DNA of 64,000 nucleotides from Portunus trituberculatus (GCF_017591435.1 NC_059299.1:9252480-9316479); one strand, 5' to 3'. Positions 12,038 to 24,723 are shown, counted from the first letter of the stretch. Program-made: numbers and translations. The notes: generated from the letters alone by a model not told the origin.

Positions 12038-14572
12038 AACTGTAAAAATTATCCTTATATCAGTGATAAATAAAATTTTATTCTCTATCTAATTATTTAT
12101 CCACCTTTTGCATGATCCCATTGTAGTGTTTTCTTCTGATCCTCCATGTTTTATAGGATGAAAGGCAGAAACATTTCCCCATACAAAGGCTGAATCATGA
12201 CTGGAGCGGACCGTTGCTAGTTCACACTGGCTGCAATAGTACGGTCTTGCTCCGCTCTCGCTCCAGTCAAAATATCTTTTGAATGTATCACGACTGGAGC
12301 GAGAGCAAACTGTTACCGCCAGTGTGAATGCTTACATTGAAATGCATTAAACATTACTGGACCGGACCGAGTCTGGAGCGAGAGCGGAGCACGATCAAAC
12401 CTATGGTGTGAATCAACCCTTACACTCAACACTAAACCCAACCACCATGGCATTAATAAACCTTTACAGTGCTGTATTGACCAGTGCCGTTTAAATAAGA
12501 GTTTTAGCATATGTACATAGGCAATAGTTTGGTTTGCCTTGAATAAAATACAAATCCCCAAGCAAACTACAAGCAAGTATACCTGCAGCTTCCCAATCTC
12601 TCCAAAAAGTTCAGATTTGCCCGTAATGAGTCTCTGATTATCGTCTTCTAAGAGAGACACTTTCCTCTGCAGCTTGTGGTATCGGTCCTTCATGTTTCTG
12701 AGAGCAACCTGAGGTGCAGGGGAGGAAACATCATAGTGTGGGGTGCTGGTGTTCAGTAAAACATACATACAAACATACACATAAATGCTCTCAAAACACC
12801 CATACCTGATTATATAAAGGAATTAATCTAAAACTAGCTTATAAAGTTCAGGAGGTAAGATAATTTGTAATAAAACTATCTACATCTAGTGAAAAAAGCT
12901 GTATATTAGCAAAAAAGTATAAAGCAATGTGCATTTTCTAAACCTAAGCCTCTAGTAAATGTTGATTTAACTGAACAAAAGAATTTGTGTGCTACTTTTG
13001 CTAACAAGTGAAGCTGTGGAAGAGAGTGCAAAGCAATTTCTCTATGTGAAGAGTTGTTGTCATGAGGAAGACAGGAGTGCATAAGTGAGGCTATGTGGAG
13101 ACATGAAGCAGTAAGGAAGTTAGGAAGGCATTAGTGTGTTTTCTGTATATAGATATATGGCCATGGAAAAGATATGAGTGCAAAGGAGTGTCTCTATATA
13201 AAGGAAAGGAGTGCAAAAGTGAGAGTCTGTGGAAAGATGTGAAGTAGCAGGGAAGTTAAGAGTGCACAAGTATCTTTCTGTATAAGGGTGAATGGTTATG
13301 GGAAAGACAGGAATAAACAGGTGAGACTGTACATATGGGTGTGAGTCTGTGAGGAATGTGAGTGTGCCATGTGCCGAGTACCTCTATGCTTGATACTCAC
13401 AAACACCCACTACCATAAGTCACTATCAGCACACTGACACACAACAGGAGGGAAAATGTACATAAGAACACTTCATTTGAATGACACATATGAGCAGAAC
13501 AATAGTTTATACCAACAATATACAATGAAGAATGAAAGCACTAGGACTAACTGAAATCACTATATACCTAAATGCATGTAGTAGTAGTATATGAAGACAA
13601 GATATGTGTACCTGCAGGGCATAGGTGGAGCCTGAAGCATCAATGTTGTAGTTAGGGGATGGTTCTGGAGTGCGGGGACTCGTGGCAGGGCTGGTGGAGG
13701 AGTAAGGGGAAACACTCCCTCCCAACACACGTCTGTATGAAGCATTAGGAAGCATTAAGAAGCATTAAAGCCATGTAACACTGGAACACTGATTCACACT
13801 CCTTCAGCGACTAAATCAGACCCACACACTGTGAAATACAGGACAACATATGAATAATAGTAAAATATTAAGACAAAAGAACAATAATAATGTGCAATTC
13901 ATTTTAGTCTTTTTGTGCAACCTGGCATAGAAAAATAAGGATGTTAAATGAAATTATAATACATTTTTTTAGATGAACAGAACTGATTCAATAAACAGGT
14001 TGTTAGTGCTGAGTCATTAGGGAACTCTAAAAGATTAGATTATGGATGGTGATGATAACTGGAAATAGGTAGGCATATTTCATACAATGACTACCACACA
14101 TATAGGGCAGATGGCTTCTTGTGGATGATTTATTTTTTATGTTCTTATTTTTTAACAATGATGAAAAAAATACAGTAAAAATTTGGCTTGAGTTTCACAA
14201 GTGACCTTAGCTATCCTAATCCTCTTAAAATGGCCCAGGTATTTAATCTTCACATAAACACAGCCTAGTACATAAACCATGCCTGCTGGAAGCCTACACA
14301 CAGCTTTACTCTATCCTAAAAAAAGAATGAGGAGTTAATCTTTAAGTATTTACAACAACACAAAACAGAAGCCTGCCAGAAGCCTCCATACAGCCTCACC
14401 CTGCAGTCATGTGTTTCCTCTCCTGCCGGGGCTGAGGGGTGAGGGGGGGTGGTCGTAGTGCTGACCGATATTCCTTGGCGGGGCCCTGGTACTCTGAAGT
14501 GTGCTCAAGATTGTGTTCTGTGGTTTCCTGTGATCCCAAAAGGCTCACATCATCCTCAACAGGCTCAGCCAT
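8175..14572 (-). CDS. Coiled-coil TBK1-adaptor-like protein (TBKBP1/AZI2 group) with C-terminal zinc finger
   Basis: Predicted 519-aa cytoplasmic adaptor. Coding exons in transcript order are 14572-14400, 13732-13612, 12708-12583, 11054-10881, 10295-10145, 9870-9791, 9569-9380, 9223-9016, 8813-8687 and 8384-8175. The phases join without a stop. The N-terminus carries an acidic VEDDVSLL motif like the EDDISIL/EDDICIL starts of vertebrate TBKBP1 and AZI2. A Ser/Pro-rich linker follows, then several heptad-rich coiled-coil exons, and finally a C2H2-like finger (CPMCNAVF...HVVSH) near the end. This finger resembles the terminal zinc fingers of TBKBP1 and TAX1BP1. In vertebrates such proteins tether TBK1/IKK-epsilon kinases or autophagy cargo; a role in arthropod innate immunity or IKK-epsilon signalling is inference. 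A TAX1BP1/CALCOCO relative is the main alternative, but no SKICH domain is visible. The short exon 8813-8687 was needed to restore phase and is less certain. Confidence 0.78.
11504..12419. mobile_element. PIF/Harbinger-like non-autonomous element with transposase N-terminal remnant
   Basis: The ends are inverted: GGGTTGATTCACAC at the left and GTGTGAATCAACCC at the right, with TTA on both sides (11501-11503 and 12420-12422). TTA duplication is typical of PIF/Harbinger. An internal plus-strand frame at 11669-11851 encodes a short peptide with WVHPTLKDR and GEFHALYP, which resembles the N-terminus of Harbinger/ALP1-type nucleases. A long (TA)n array (11948-12034) interrupts the element. CGCTCCGCTCTCGCTCC-type motifs are repeated in both subterminal regions. 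It sits in an intron of the TBK1-adaptor-like gene. The catalytic domain is absent, so it is a relic. Confidence 0.75.
11948..12034. repeat. (TA)n microsatellite
   Basis: About 85 bp of TA dinucleotides lying inside the Harbinger-like element. Confidence 0.95.
14008..14150 (+). repeat. Dispersed LINE-like 3' end fragment, second copy
   Basis: Diverged relative of 2441-2580, sharing GAGTCA-TAGGGA, AAAGATTAGAT and TTATGTTCTTAT segments. It lies in the first coding intron of the adaptor gene. Confidence 0.45.
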
Positions 14573-15014
14573 AATACAAGCTGGAACAAATGAAGCTGTG
14601 TTGTGATTTTGGCTCTACAAGATGGTTATTAGGAAGATGCAGCTGTGATCACTCCCTCACTTGTGCACTCTCTCTAGGCAATATATACTACTTATGTTTT
14701 TTTTTTTTCTGAGTTGCTTATCATTGTGTGATAGAGATTTAAGTAAGCTAAGACACACAGTGGCCTTGCTGCAAATGTAAAAATCTTTTTGGAGAGAAGT
14801 CTGATAGGACTGAAATAACTCAGAGAATGTATTGTGTCAAACTTTTCCCAAGTCTAGTAATCTCTGTACCTTTCTCTCAACCCTGTGCTGATTCAGACAA
14901 TTATGTGTGTTAACATGTTGGTTTCATGAGAGGGGATTCAGATGGGGTATATTCCTCCCAGTTAAGTTAGGTAAGATTAGCTTGGCACCACATGAACCCT
15001 ACATCAACACAAGT

Positions 15015-15035
15015 GTTGATTAGGTTAGGTTAGTG
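15015..15035 (+). repeat. Short TTAGG-type run
   Basis: Two to three consecutive copies of the arthropod telomeric pentamer (GATTAGGTTAGGTTAG) in an intron. Confidence 0.5.
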
Positions 15036-15588
15036 GCGTCGAAATTTTACTTCCCCCATCCTAAATCTCCAGTTTTCCTAAGGGCCCCAAGCTTGTGAGA
15101 GGGATCTGGGAGGATAGGAGGGGCGGATCTATTAACATTACTGAAATACAATGACACCAGGATCCTCCTCTACATTCTTATGTGCTTACACCATGCATAG
15201 ATGGCAAAAGAAGAGTACTCAGCTGAGATACTACCAAGGTAACACTGTATTGTGACCTAATTCCCTATTTCTCGCCTCACTAACGAAGAATGAGATAAGA
15301 AAACACAGGACACACACTTCCTGCCCTCTATACAACATATGTCAGTCATACACTTCTGGTACAGCAGGGAGAAATACACAACACCCAAAGGAAATATACG
15401 TCTTAATAGCACAATACAATACATGTATTTCTCGCTGCACAAACAAAGAACGAGATAAGAAAACATACGAGGCCAAACGTCAACCTTCCATAAAATAGAT
15501 ATCAATTCTACATTTCCAGCACAGAAAAAAAAAATTAAAGAATGCGTATCTCAATCATATAATACTGGTGACCAACATTTATACTTAC

Positions 15589-15722
15589 CTTCCAAGACTC
15601 ATTTTTCACAAGGTCAATAGACACACATCGTTCCTGACTCAACCTCGCCTGTGGTATAGTTGGATCTCCCCCAGTCCCAGGTATAGAGACAAGGGTTTTC
15701 ATCACCACCTGTTCTCAGTACT
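15589..15722 (-). other. Non-coding 5' exon of the TBK1-adaptor-like gene
   Basis: On the minus strand a tttctacag acceptor precedes 15722 and a strong GTAAGT donor follows 15589. The next acceptor in this direction is directly upstream of the coding exon that starts at 14580. This fits a non-coding exon of about 134 bp. Confidence 0.5.
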
Positions 15723-16111
15723 CTGTAGAAAGAATCAGGAGGATATATTAAAGCATGGCGGTGGATTTATAGGCTTAGAATATCTTTATAAAGCCAGGTT
15801 TAGTCATCTATACTAGTTGAGTTTACAATTCGTGTTTTTGTTAGAGTTATTGCTTTGGTTGCAATGAGAAGTCGTACTATTTGTAAGTATGACGGACAGA
15901 CTAGCTAGGAAATGGTGCTTGTTTTTCTAATTGCAATTGATGAAGGTGATTAAAACGGTAAAATATTGGAAACTATGAATGATACAATGAAGAAATATGC
16001 TTAACTGTTTTTCTGACTGTAATGAAACGTGAAATTAGCGCATTGTGGTGATTGGGAGAAATATGGTAGATCCTCTTTGTGATGGACACCGGACAGTCAT
16101 GTGACTGAACA

Positions 16112-16112
<1 letters not shown>

Positions 16113-16207
<95 letters not shown>
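16113..16207. repeat. (TA)n microsatellite
   Basis: About 95 bp of TA repeats immediately left of the tRNA-derived SINE. Confidence 0.95.
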
Positions 16208-16209
<2 letters not shown>

Positions 16210-16257
16210 TTCATAGTTCTAGAGCAGTTGTTTTGATCCTGTAAACTGTAAAGTGTA

Positions 16258-16453
16258 GAAAGAGCCGCCACGGTACAGTAGAACCATACGCGCTTTGGGG
16301 TCCGAGGGACCGGGTTCGAATCTTGTCCACGGTCCGAGTGTAGGTTGGGCTCCCTCAATCGGGGCAATGGTTTCCTAGCGGGTGGGCTTTCAGATAAGAG
16401 GTACCTCAAAAAGTATCCCCTTTAGCCCATAAATTCCCGTCAAAAGCCCACAT

Positions 16454-16531
<78 letters not shown>
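16258..16531 (+). mobile_element. tRNA-derived SINE with (TA)n tail
   Basis: The head is tRNA-like, with an A-box-like region (GGTACAGTAGAACC) and a B box GGGTTCGAATC at about 16311-16321. A unique body with GGTTTCCTAGCGGGTGGGCT and ATAAATTCCCGT follows, ending in a (TA)n tail at 16457-16531. The box spacing and 3' microsatellite are typical of Pol III-derived SINEs. Confidence 0.75.
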
Positions 16532-16534
<3 letters not shown>

Positions 16535-16639
16535 ATGTAGAAAATACCGCTTATTATTTTTTGTCAATGCCCATGGTTCAAGACCGCACATACACACACA
16601 CACACTATATCACCATCTATCAGCGAAAGAAACACACAC

Positions 16640-16674
16640 ACACACACACACACGCTAAGTACCATGAAAGAAAA

Positions 16675-16730
<56 letters not shown>

Positions 16731-16852
16731 CCACCTCCCCCTCCAACACCCTCCAGCTGGGAACTGGGTGTCAGTGGTTCCAACTGGAGGGCTCCCCCAT
16801 AACGAAAGATAAAGGCAACACACACACACACACACACACACATCACCATCAT

Positions 16853-16899
<47 letters not shown>

Positions 16900-16917
16900 A
16901 AGTACCATGAAAGAAAA

Positions 16918-16969
<52 letters not shown>

Positions 16970-17053
16970 CCACCTCCCCCTCCAACACCCTCCAGCTGGG
17001 AGCTGGGTGTCAGTGGTTCCAGCTGGTGGGCTCCCCCATAACGAAAGATAAAG

Positions 17054-17092
<39 letters not shown>

Positions 17093-17319
17093 CTCAGTCC
17101 TATCCGAAGATCGCTCTATGAGCTCTGAGCTTGCTCCGTAATGGGAAGGCTGGCTGGGTGACTACCGGGCGACCATAGTGAATTACACACACACACACGC
17201 TAAGTACCATGAAAGAAAATGACACACACACACACACAGTCACCTTTCCCTCCAACACCCTCCAGCTGGGAGCTGGGTGTCAGTGGTTCCAGCCGGTGGG
17301 CTCCCTCATAACGAAACAT

Positions 17320-17355
<36 letters not shown>

Positions 17356-17567
17356 CTCAGTGGTTAGAGCGCTGGTTTCACAGCCAGATGACCGGGGTTG
17401 ACTGGCCGGGTGGAGATACACACACACACACACACACACACACAGTGAGTAGGTACATGACACACACACACACCCTTGTTGTCCTGTGTGTGTGTGTGTC
17501 TGGTGTCACCTATCCAGATCAAATAATGAGCTCTGAGCTCGTTCCAGGGTAACGTCTGGCTGTCTCG

Positions 17568-17637
<70 letters not shown>

Positions 17638-17640
17638 CCC
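16640..17640. repeat. Complex (CA)n-rich tandem region with repeated 240-300-bp module
   Basis: The module CGCTAAGTACCATGAAAG, a (CA)n run, then a block with CCCTCCAACACCCTCCAGCT and CAGTGGTTCCA occurs at about 16653, 16897 and 17199, with a diverged block near 17640-17700. Three to four (CA)n arrays separate the copies. Truncated SINE 3' ends (17091-17190 and about 17525-17575) and a tRNA-like piece (about 17354-17420) are embedded. This is repeat amplification, not coding sequence. Confidence 0.85.
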
Positions 17641-17710
17641 ACCCCACACCCTCGGGCCTGGAGCCAGGTATCGGCCTGGGTCCAGCCGGGGTGGGGGTCG
17701 GCCCTCCCTT

Positions 17711-17718
17711 GATGACGT
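17711..17718. promoter_or_regulatory. CRE palindrome TGACGTCA
   Basis: Exact eight-base CREB/ATF consensus in an intron of the adaptor gene. One of several in the 17.7-21.9 kb stretch. Confidence 0.35.
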
Positions 17719-18411
17719 CACATATATTCGTTACGCAAATCATTTTGAAAATGAGGATTCCCAAAAAGGCAGCTGGACACGAATGTTATAAAAATTCTGA
17801 CTCGTTATCAATCGAAACTAACTTCTAAAATACAAAAACATTGCCGAGAAAAGGAATAATAAAAATAGCTCAAAAATATACTAAATAAAGTATTAGAACT
17901 TCGACTTGCTTAAACACAATTTCAAAGCCCACCAATTTCATTCAACTGAATCGATAACGTTTTTCAAAAATTATGACTATCATTTCGATATATCAAAACC
18001 TGGCAACTCGCCCTATTAGAAAAATAATATTTAAAAATGACGTTGTTTACAATATTAACAGGACTACATATCATTCTTAAAGTCCACATCTTTAACTTCT
18101 CAGGAGCCTTGCACACTTTTCTCATGATAAACCATCTTTTGAAAACACAAACACTTCGCTACAACCTCAAATAAAAATCACAGATAGCGGAGGTAAAATT
18201 TTAGCGTATTTTGGCCCTCCCATTCAAGTCATAAACACCCTCTACATCACCGTACTTCACTCAACTCAAGCATGGAAGACACGTAAAACACTGCGAACTA
18301 TCATTAGAAACCCTTAAAAGGCACTTGTGACTCGAAATAAATGAACTGAGACAAATATAAATAATAGTGGAAGTCGAGCATCTGGGACCGGCATTTTGGG
18401 CGGGAGCTGGT

Positions 18412-18445
18412 GATGACGTCACAGCCTGGGGCTCGTGACGTCATG
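18412..18445. promoter_or_regulatory. Paired CRE palindromes
   Basis: Two TGACGTCA consensus sites about 23 bp apart lie in a GC-rich stretch 330-360 bp downstream of the putative first exon donor of the adaptor gene. They could be an intronic enhancer or promoter element, or transposon-borne. Confidence 0.4.
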
Positions 18446-18774
18446 GGTAGGCCCGCTTCTTCTCACTGAGCCTCCATAGCACACAAATCAGGTAATTGCG
18501 GATATATCTCAACAACTGACATGAAAGATTAGGCCTATGGGTCCACTTTGTGACCTGTCTGGCCTGTAATGAGTGAGAGATGAGGCAGATAATGGCTGAG
18601 AGAGAGGCGGCGGGTCAGGGATCGGTTTGTTTACGTTTTCAAGATTTGAATTATTTGCGTTTTATAAGTATGTGCAGGTGTTAGTTCACTGATATGTTGT
18701 CCTGGAGGTTACCAACGTTAGGTTATGACATGGCACCACCGTGAAATGATGAGTTACACCAATATATTACTTAC

Positions 18775-18900
18775 GTTAGCCAAAGACTGCTCGGCGGCGG
18801 CTGTCCGTGTCACTAGCAGTCACCCACACTCCACTGTCCACGTTGTGTCCTCAACCATGTTTAAATAGTTAACCTCTGATTACTGAGAGGCTACACACAC
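18775..18900 (-). other. Probable first non-coding exon of the TBK1-adaptor-like gene
   Basis: A perfect GTAAGT donor on the minus strand follows position 18775, in a GC-richer stretch containing CGG repeats. The left end of the exon as transcribed is not defined, and no clear TATA box is visible. If correct, the gene's promoter lies near 18.9-19.0 kb. Confidence 0.4.
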
Positions 18901-19458
18901 AATATTCTCTTCGCTACTATAGATATCACTATTATCGGTATCTTCATCTCCACCACTCACTGTCCCTCACGGCCAGCGCCTTGTCCTGCCAAGTGCAGAG
19001 CGGCTCACGGACTGGTACCGGCAAATACTGGTACCAGCCTTAACGGTACTGTACCGGTAAAATTTTCCGTACCGGTAAATAGTCGAAACGGTACTGAGCA
19101 CATATACAGCGTGGAGGTGGCTCAAGGCGAGCGGTGATGGGTAAGACGGTAACATTGAGTCATTCTCACTCTCGGTACCGCTCCACATTGGTACCGACTG
19201 GTTGCCCTGGCGCGTCGGCGCGGTCTCGGTAGCTCGGCGAGACGCGTCTGTACTGGTACGACTGAATGTACCGGCATCATTTACGGTATCGCTTGACGCT
19301 TGTACCGTCTGGCGTCTGTGCCGGGACTCTGCTGCTTCCTACCGCTAAGAATGAATAATGTGTCGGCACCACACGGCGGATCGGTGGCCGGGACGGGTGG
19401 CGGACTGGCGTCTGGCGGTGCAGTAACACTGCAGTTGGCCATGTGCATTTTACCATTG

Positions 19459-19811
<353 letters not shown>

Positions 19812-20302
19812 ACATAGGATTAAGTGTACGAATATTACAGACAAGCCCAAATTATCTCATCCCGCTTAGGAATCGAACGCGGGGCCTCTCAGTTGTGTGA
19901 GGAAGGTGTCAAGTCAACTGTCAGCATCCCTATAGATTTGGTCATTCGTCCTTGACGGCTGAGGCCGTTAGGGGTAGTTAGTGCCGTTATTTTTCATCAA
20001 CCGTGGCATAGTGCTGCATCATTTTATGTCTGTCTGTCTCTGATATATATAATGCATTACCAAATTTTCATCATATTGATTATCTTCTTGTGTATGTAGT
20101 ATGTATGTATGTATGTATGCATGTACTCATGATAATAAAAACAAAATAATTGTGGTCAATGGTCAATACTCATTGATAACTGACTCAGTGATACCACTCT
20201 TTCTTCAGTTTCCGGCCGCGTGGCTCGCGCCCCGCGCGGGACTCCCGTCCCGGTAAGGTGTCAGTACCATTAACGTCTCGGTAGTCTCGGTACGCTCCTA
20301 CT

Positions 20303-20357
20303 GGTACTGGTACTGAGTGTGCCGCGCTGGCCGCGCGGCACACTCAGTACCAGTACC
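20303..20357. repeat. Perfect 24-bp inverted repeat (hairpin)
   Basis: Arms 20303-20326 and 20334-20357 are exact reverse complements around a 7-base spacer and include GGTACTGGTACT and GTGCCGCG. Confidence 0.9.
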
Positions 20358-20434
20358 GCCACTCGGTAGTCGGTACCGCGGTACCAGCAGCGCGTGCCAC
20401 TGGCCCGCTGCCTCATTCCGCCGGCCGAGCCGCG

Positions 20435-20680
20435 GTAGCTCGGCGAGACGCTTCTGTACTGGTACGACTGAATGTGCCGGCATCATTTCCGGTACCGCTT
20501 GACGCTTGTACCGTCTAGCCTCTGTGCCGGGACTCTGCTGCTTCGTACCGCTAAGAATGAATAATGTGTCGGCACCACTCGGCGGATCGGTGGCCGGGAC
20601 GGGTGGCGGTCTGGCGGACTGGCGTCTGGCGGTGCAGTAACACTGCAGTTGGCCGGCATTTTACCATTGCATTTCTACTT
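20435..20680 (+). repeat. Segmental duplicate of 19229-19460
   Basis: The two stretches match over about 230 bp with a few percent difference and a small indel in the GGCGGTCTGGCGG area. Both run into CTA/TTC-rich repeats at the same point. Confidence 0.85.
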
Positions 20681-20956
20681 TCTACTACTACTGCTGCTGC
20701 TGCTGCTGCATACCACTCAATTCATACCATTACGAATTATTTTTTTCATGTTAGTTTGCTATAATTCAGGTATTTCCCATCAGTTTTAAAAGGGAACCAC
20801 AATATATTATGAAGACGGCCGTGTGTCTTTTATTTATATATTTTTTTTTTTTTTTTACAAAAATATTTATGAAAGAGCTGTGTGATTTGCTTTATGTAGA
20901 TAGAAATGATAAATGCTAGATATTTAAATTGGCAATTTCCAATACACACGCACACA

Positions 20957-20958
<2 letters not shown>

Positions 20959-21033
<75 letters not shown>
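20959..21033. repeat. (GT)n microsatellite
   Basis: About 75 bp of GT dinucleotides. Confidence 0.95.
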
Positions 21034-21035
<2 letters not shown>

Positions 21036-21469
21036 CGGTACAGTACCGATAGTATCGGTAACGGTTTCTTTGCACCGGTACGTACCGGTACTGAAATTAG
21101 CGGTACTTGCCCACCACTACTAACTGCCAACTGTGAACTGACTGAGTAAGCCTACTCGTCGTGTACTCGTACAGGTCTCTCTTTCCTTCACCCAAGCCCG
21201 TGTGTTGGACTGTTGGCACTGTTAGGCTTGTTCTTAGGAATTGGACTATTCCATTAATGTCTGGGTGGTTGTGCGGCATGCACCGCCTTCTTCCCCAACA
21301 AATACCGAAAAACACAAATCTTTACTCTTTAGTTTGAAGGCCTGTATTACATTTTCAGCGCATAAATTGAACATGTAATTGAATTATGAAAACCGAGTAA
21401 ACCGAGTGGTACTCACTCAAATCCAAAAACCGAGTAAACCGAGTACTAGTCGGACCAAAACTGCCATCC

Positions 21470-21650
21470 CTACCTAGCAGTAAATAGGTAGGATGTAACT
21501 CGAGGGGTTGTGGCCTCGCTTTCCCGGTGTGTGGAATGTGTTGTGGTCTCAGTCCTACCCGGAGATCGGTCTATGAGCTCTGAGCTCGCTTCGTTATGGG
21601 GAAGACTGGCTGGGTGACCAGCAGGCGATCGAGGTGAATTACAGACACAC
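21470..21650 (+). mobile_element. Truncated SINE 3' part
   Basis: Matches the body of the full copies at 41961-42534 (CACCTAGCAG-like start, GTAACTCGAGGGGTTGTGGC, CTATGAGCTCTGAGCTCGCT, GGTGAATTACA). The tRNA-like head is missing. Confidence 0.75.
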
Positions 21651-21734
21651 CTGGAAATACCTGGTATTACACTATATCAGGCTACATATGGAGGAAGAGA
21701 GCCAGGGAGGCAATGCAGCTAGAAGGTGCCAGCC

Positions 21735-21852
21735 ATCGTGACGTCACGTAGGACCGGCCCTGGCTTGCGGGCTGATGACGTCACAGCTGGACCCGGCTGG
21801 CGGGCTGATGATGTCACAGCTGGACCTGGCTGGCGGGCTGATGACGTCACGG
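21735..21852. repeat. 33-bp tandem repeat carrying CRE palindromes
   Basis: About three copies of a 33-bp unit (GGCTGATGACGTCACAGCTG...) start near 21770, with an additional ACGTCA palindrome near 21739. Three of the four repeat positions keep TGACGTCA; one reads TGATGTCA. Confidence 0.7.
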
Positions 21853-21879
21853 CCCGGCCAAGCGGGTTATTTTACGTTA

Positions 21880-24260
21880 TTTGAAAAAATGGCCTCTTGA
21901 AAAAACGCCGCCAGACCGAAATGCTTTACATCTTCGGACTTGGCACATATACTTTAACTAACCCCAAAAATATAAGGAAATTCCAAACCTCAGTAATATT
22001 AAAGATAAAAAAAAAAAACTATAAATAAATTGCTGGAACCTTGACCCCCATTAAAATTTTTCAAATGTCCAGCCATTCTCACTTCAAAGGAACAAAACAC
22101 ACTTTAAAAGGTATGATCAGTGTTTTCCAAAACTTTAGAATGAGTTAGAGCCAGAAGTAGAGAATTCAGACAGGTAACATTAAAACTATTGTTGGAACAT
22201 AAAAACCGTTAGAAAGAAATTCTACTCAACACCGATCCACTAACTAGAAGAGTGAAACACTTTAAAACATGTGAACAATTATCTGAAAGCAGTAACAATT
22301 AACTTGATACTGGCTCAAACAAAAAATTTTCCCTGACGGTCCTGAAAATTCGGCGCTAGAAAATATTTATATTTAACATCAAAAACAACGCCAATAACAA
22401 CATGCTATACCTCACACACGTATGGGAAACACTTCAAACATCGCTAAATACTTGTATAAAGCACAAAATATTACCATTGAGCCCAAACATACAATCTAGG
22501 AATTAAGGAAAATAATCCTGGAAACTGGACATACTGGAGTAGGCAGGCATATCCAAGATGGAGGCGGGACCGTGAAGGGATGGATCTCCTTTGTACCACA
22601 CTCAAACTCACCGTATATAAACATGGCAAGAGCTGGTTGTGACTTGCTTTGAATAAACACCAAAGCATGGTAAGGGCTGTGTGTCATTGCTGTACTCGGC
22701 TTGAGTATAGGTAGTCGTGCCTCTGTTGTTCTATTTTGAGGCTTCAGTCCAGTAAAAAGATATGCTGTGGAGGTTTGCATGGAAACACTCAAAACACCGA
22801 ATCACTTCAACTATAGAGCCTTTTGAGTGTAGAAGTGTTATCAATATGTCACTGAAACACTAATAACTCCCTTAGAATTCCGCGTTTATTCAATTAGAGG
22901 CTCTTAAAAGGTTTGGCGCTCACTCGTCCACTTCCTACTTGCACCAAGGACTGGAACTGGCGGGTTTGTAGCAGATGGTACTAGCAATTAACGGTGAACA
23001 ATTATAAACAAGCTTATTATTTGAAAAGAAAGTTTGCTCTTAGATACTACTGCATATAGATAGTGCAGTAATTCTTGAACTTTTATCGTAGTAATATAAG
23101 TAAGTATAAAATAATGTGAATCCTGCTGGTTTCCCATTTTTAACACGCCGCTAAGGTATACAATTGGTGGGAGCGCATTAACTATTAAATGACATTTTGG
23201 TCCTGAATGTCTTAACCAGACTACGGCATATTACTATGCGCCTGTTTCTTTTTAATGTAACAACCATTAAACAAGTATAATCATTGTGTTAGTCTGTCTC
23301 TTTCCTTAGATCTAATAAAAAGAATCGATCCTACATAACTGCTTTTATTGAACTGACAGCGTCAAAAGGTCTGGAAAACCAGTTATTCACTTCTAACTAG
23401 GGGCGTTTCTTGGGACTGAAAACATTAGGGCTGAGCCCAAATCCTAATTAAAGAGAAGTTTAGGGGACCTTCCCGGGAAAGGAAAAAAAAGAAGCTTTCT
23501 GTGCTTTCTTTAGCCTTGTGGTGACTTCAAAATATGTCAAAATTAATTAGATTATATTACATTGATATAGGCGTCATCCTGTGTTGCATTTACTGAAAAT
23601 GAGAAACAACAATTTCTTTACTCTTTAGTGGCTCGTTAATGTACAGTTCTGTCATTTCTTCTGAAGTTTAATTATCCGTGGCTAAAGAAGAAACATCCGG
23701 CGCGAAAGCCCTGTATGCCCAGGCCAGGTGACGCCACTTCTAACTACCTAGGAACGAGTGGTTAAGGCTGCTGCGGTCTCTTTACGAGCGACACTTTTCC
23801 TTGAGCACCGCCCCGCCAGCGTCCCTGGCAACTTCGCTAGTCGCTTTTTTTTCGGCTGCCAGAAAATAAGGAACCGTCTGTCTGTTTGTATTGAAAACTA
23901 ACGAAAGATAAGTAATTGTATTTTGGATTGCAAATTACTGCTAGTAAACAGAGCTCCCTTGAGTGAGACAACGAACCACTGCTAAACATGTATTTTGGCG
24001 CTACTTTTTTTTTTTTATGTATTTTGACGCGGTAGACAGTCGACAACTTTGACAAAGGTTTGGGGAGAGGAAGGGAATGCTATTGTCAGAAAAGGTAATA
24101 ATACGCTGCAAAGTCAATCGCCAGCCTTCATCTGAAAACTTTTACATGCTAATACGTTAATCCGGAAATAATCAGAAGAGATGGAAGGCTGAGTGCGAAA
24201 AAGGCACGCACTTCATCACGTTCTGCTGATTCGAGTGTATGATGCCTACCTTTCTTTTCT
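21880..24260. other. Gene-poor region
   Basis: AT-rich sequence without supported exons, RNA genes or recognisable elements. Open frames are short and lack domain signatures. Confidence 0.5.
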
Positions 24261-24275
24261 TCTTCTTCTTCTTCT

Positions 24276-24279
<4 letters not shown>

Positions 24280-24335
<56 letters not shown>

Positions 24336-24439
24336 AAAAGAACTGAGTGTTCTAGAACTTACTTATCAAAGAAGTGCATGTAATCACTTCAATAATAATA
24401 AAGATAATAATAATAATAATAATAAAGATAATAATAATG

Positions 24440-24509
<70 letters not shown>

Positions 24510-24525
24510 TAATGATAATAATGGT
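24280..24525. repeat. (CT)n followed by (AAT)n arrays
   Basis: A roughly 50-bp CT tract at 24280-24330 and an AAT/GAT-rich trinucleotide array at about 24390-24525. Confidence 0.9.
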
Positions 24526-24688
24526 AACAACAAGTAGCTACCTATATTTAGAGATTTGTTGGGCTACAGCATGAGGACACCACGTGTGATGAAAAAAAGA
24601 ATAAAAAGAAAGAAAAGAAAAAGAGAAACGGAAAGAAATATTTAGGTCGGTGCTAAAAACATATATTGGATGAGATGGTGGAGGTTAT

Positions 24689-24723
<35 letters not shown>

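Noticed and set aside
16035..17764. Long open frames of Ile-Tyr, His-Thr or Cys-Val repeats on both strands
   Set aside because: They are translations of (TA)n and (CA)n microsatellites; the same applies at 32229-32447, 56508-57039 and elsewhere.
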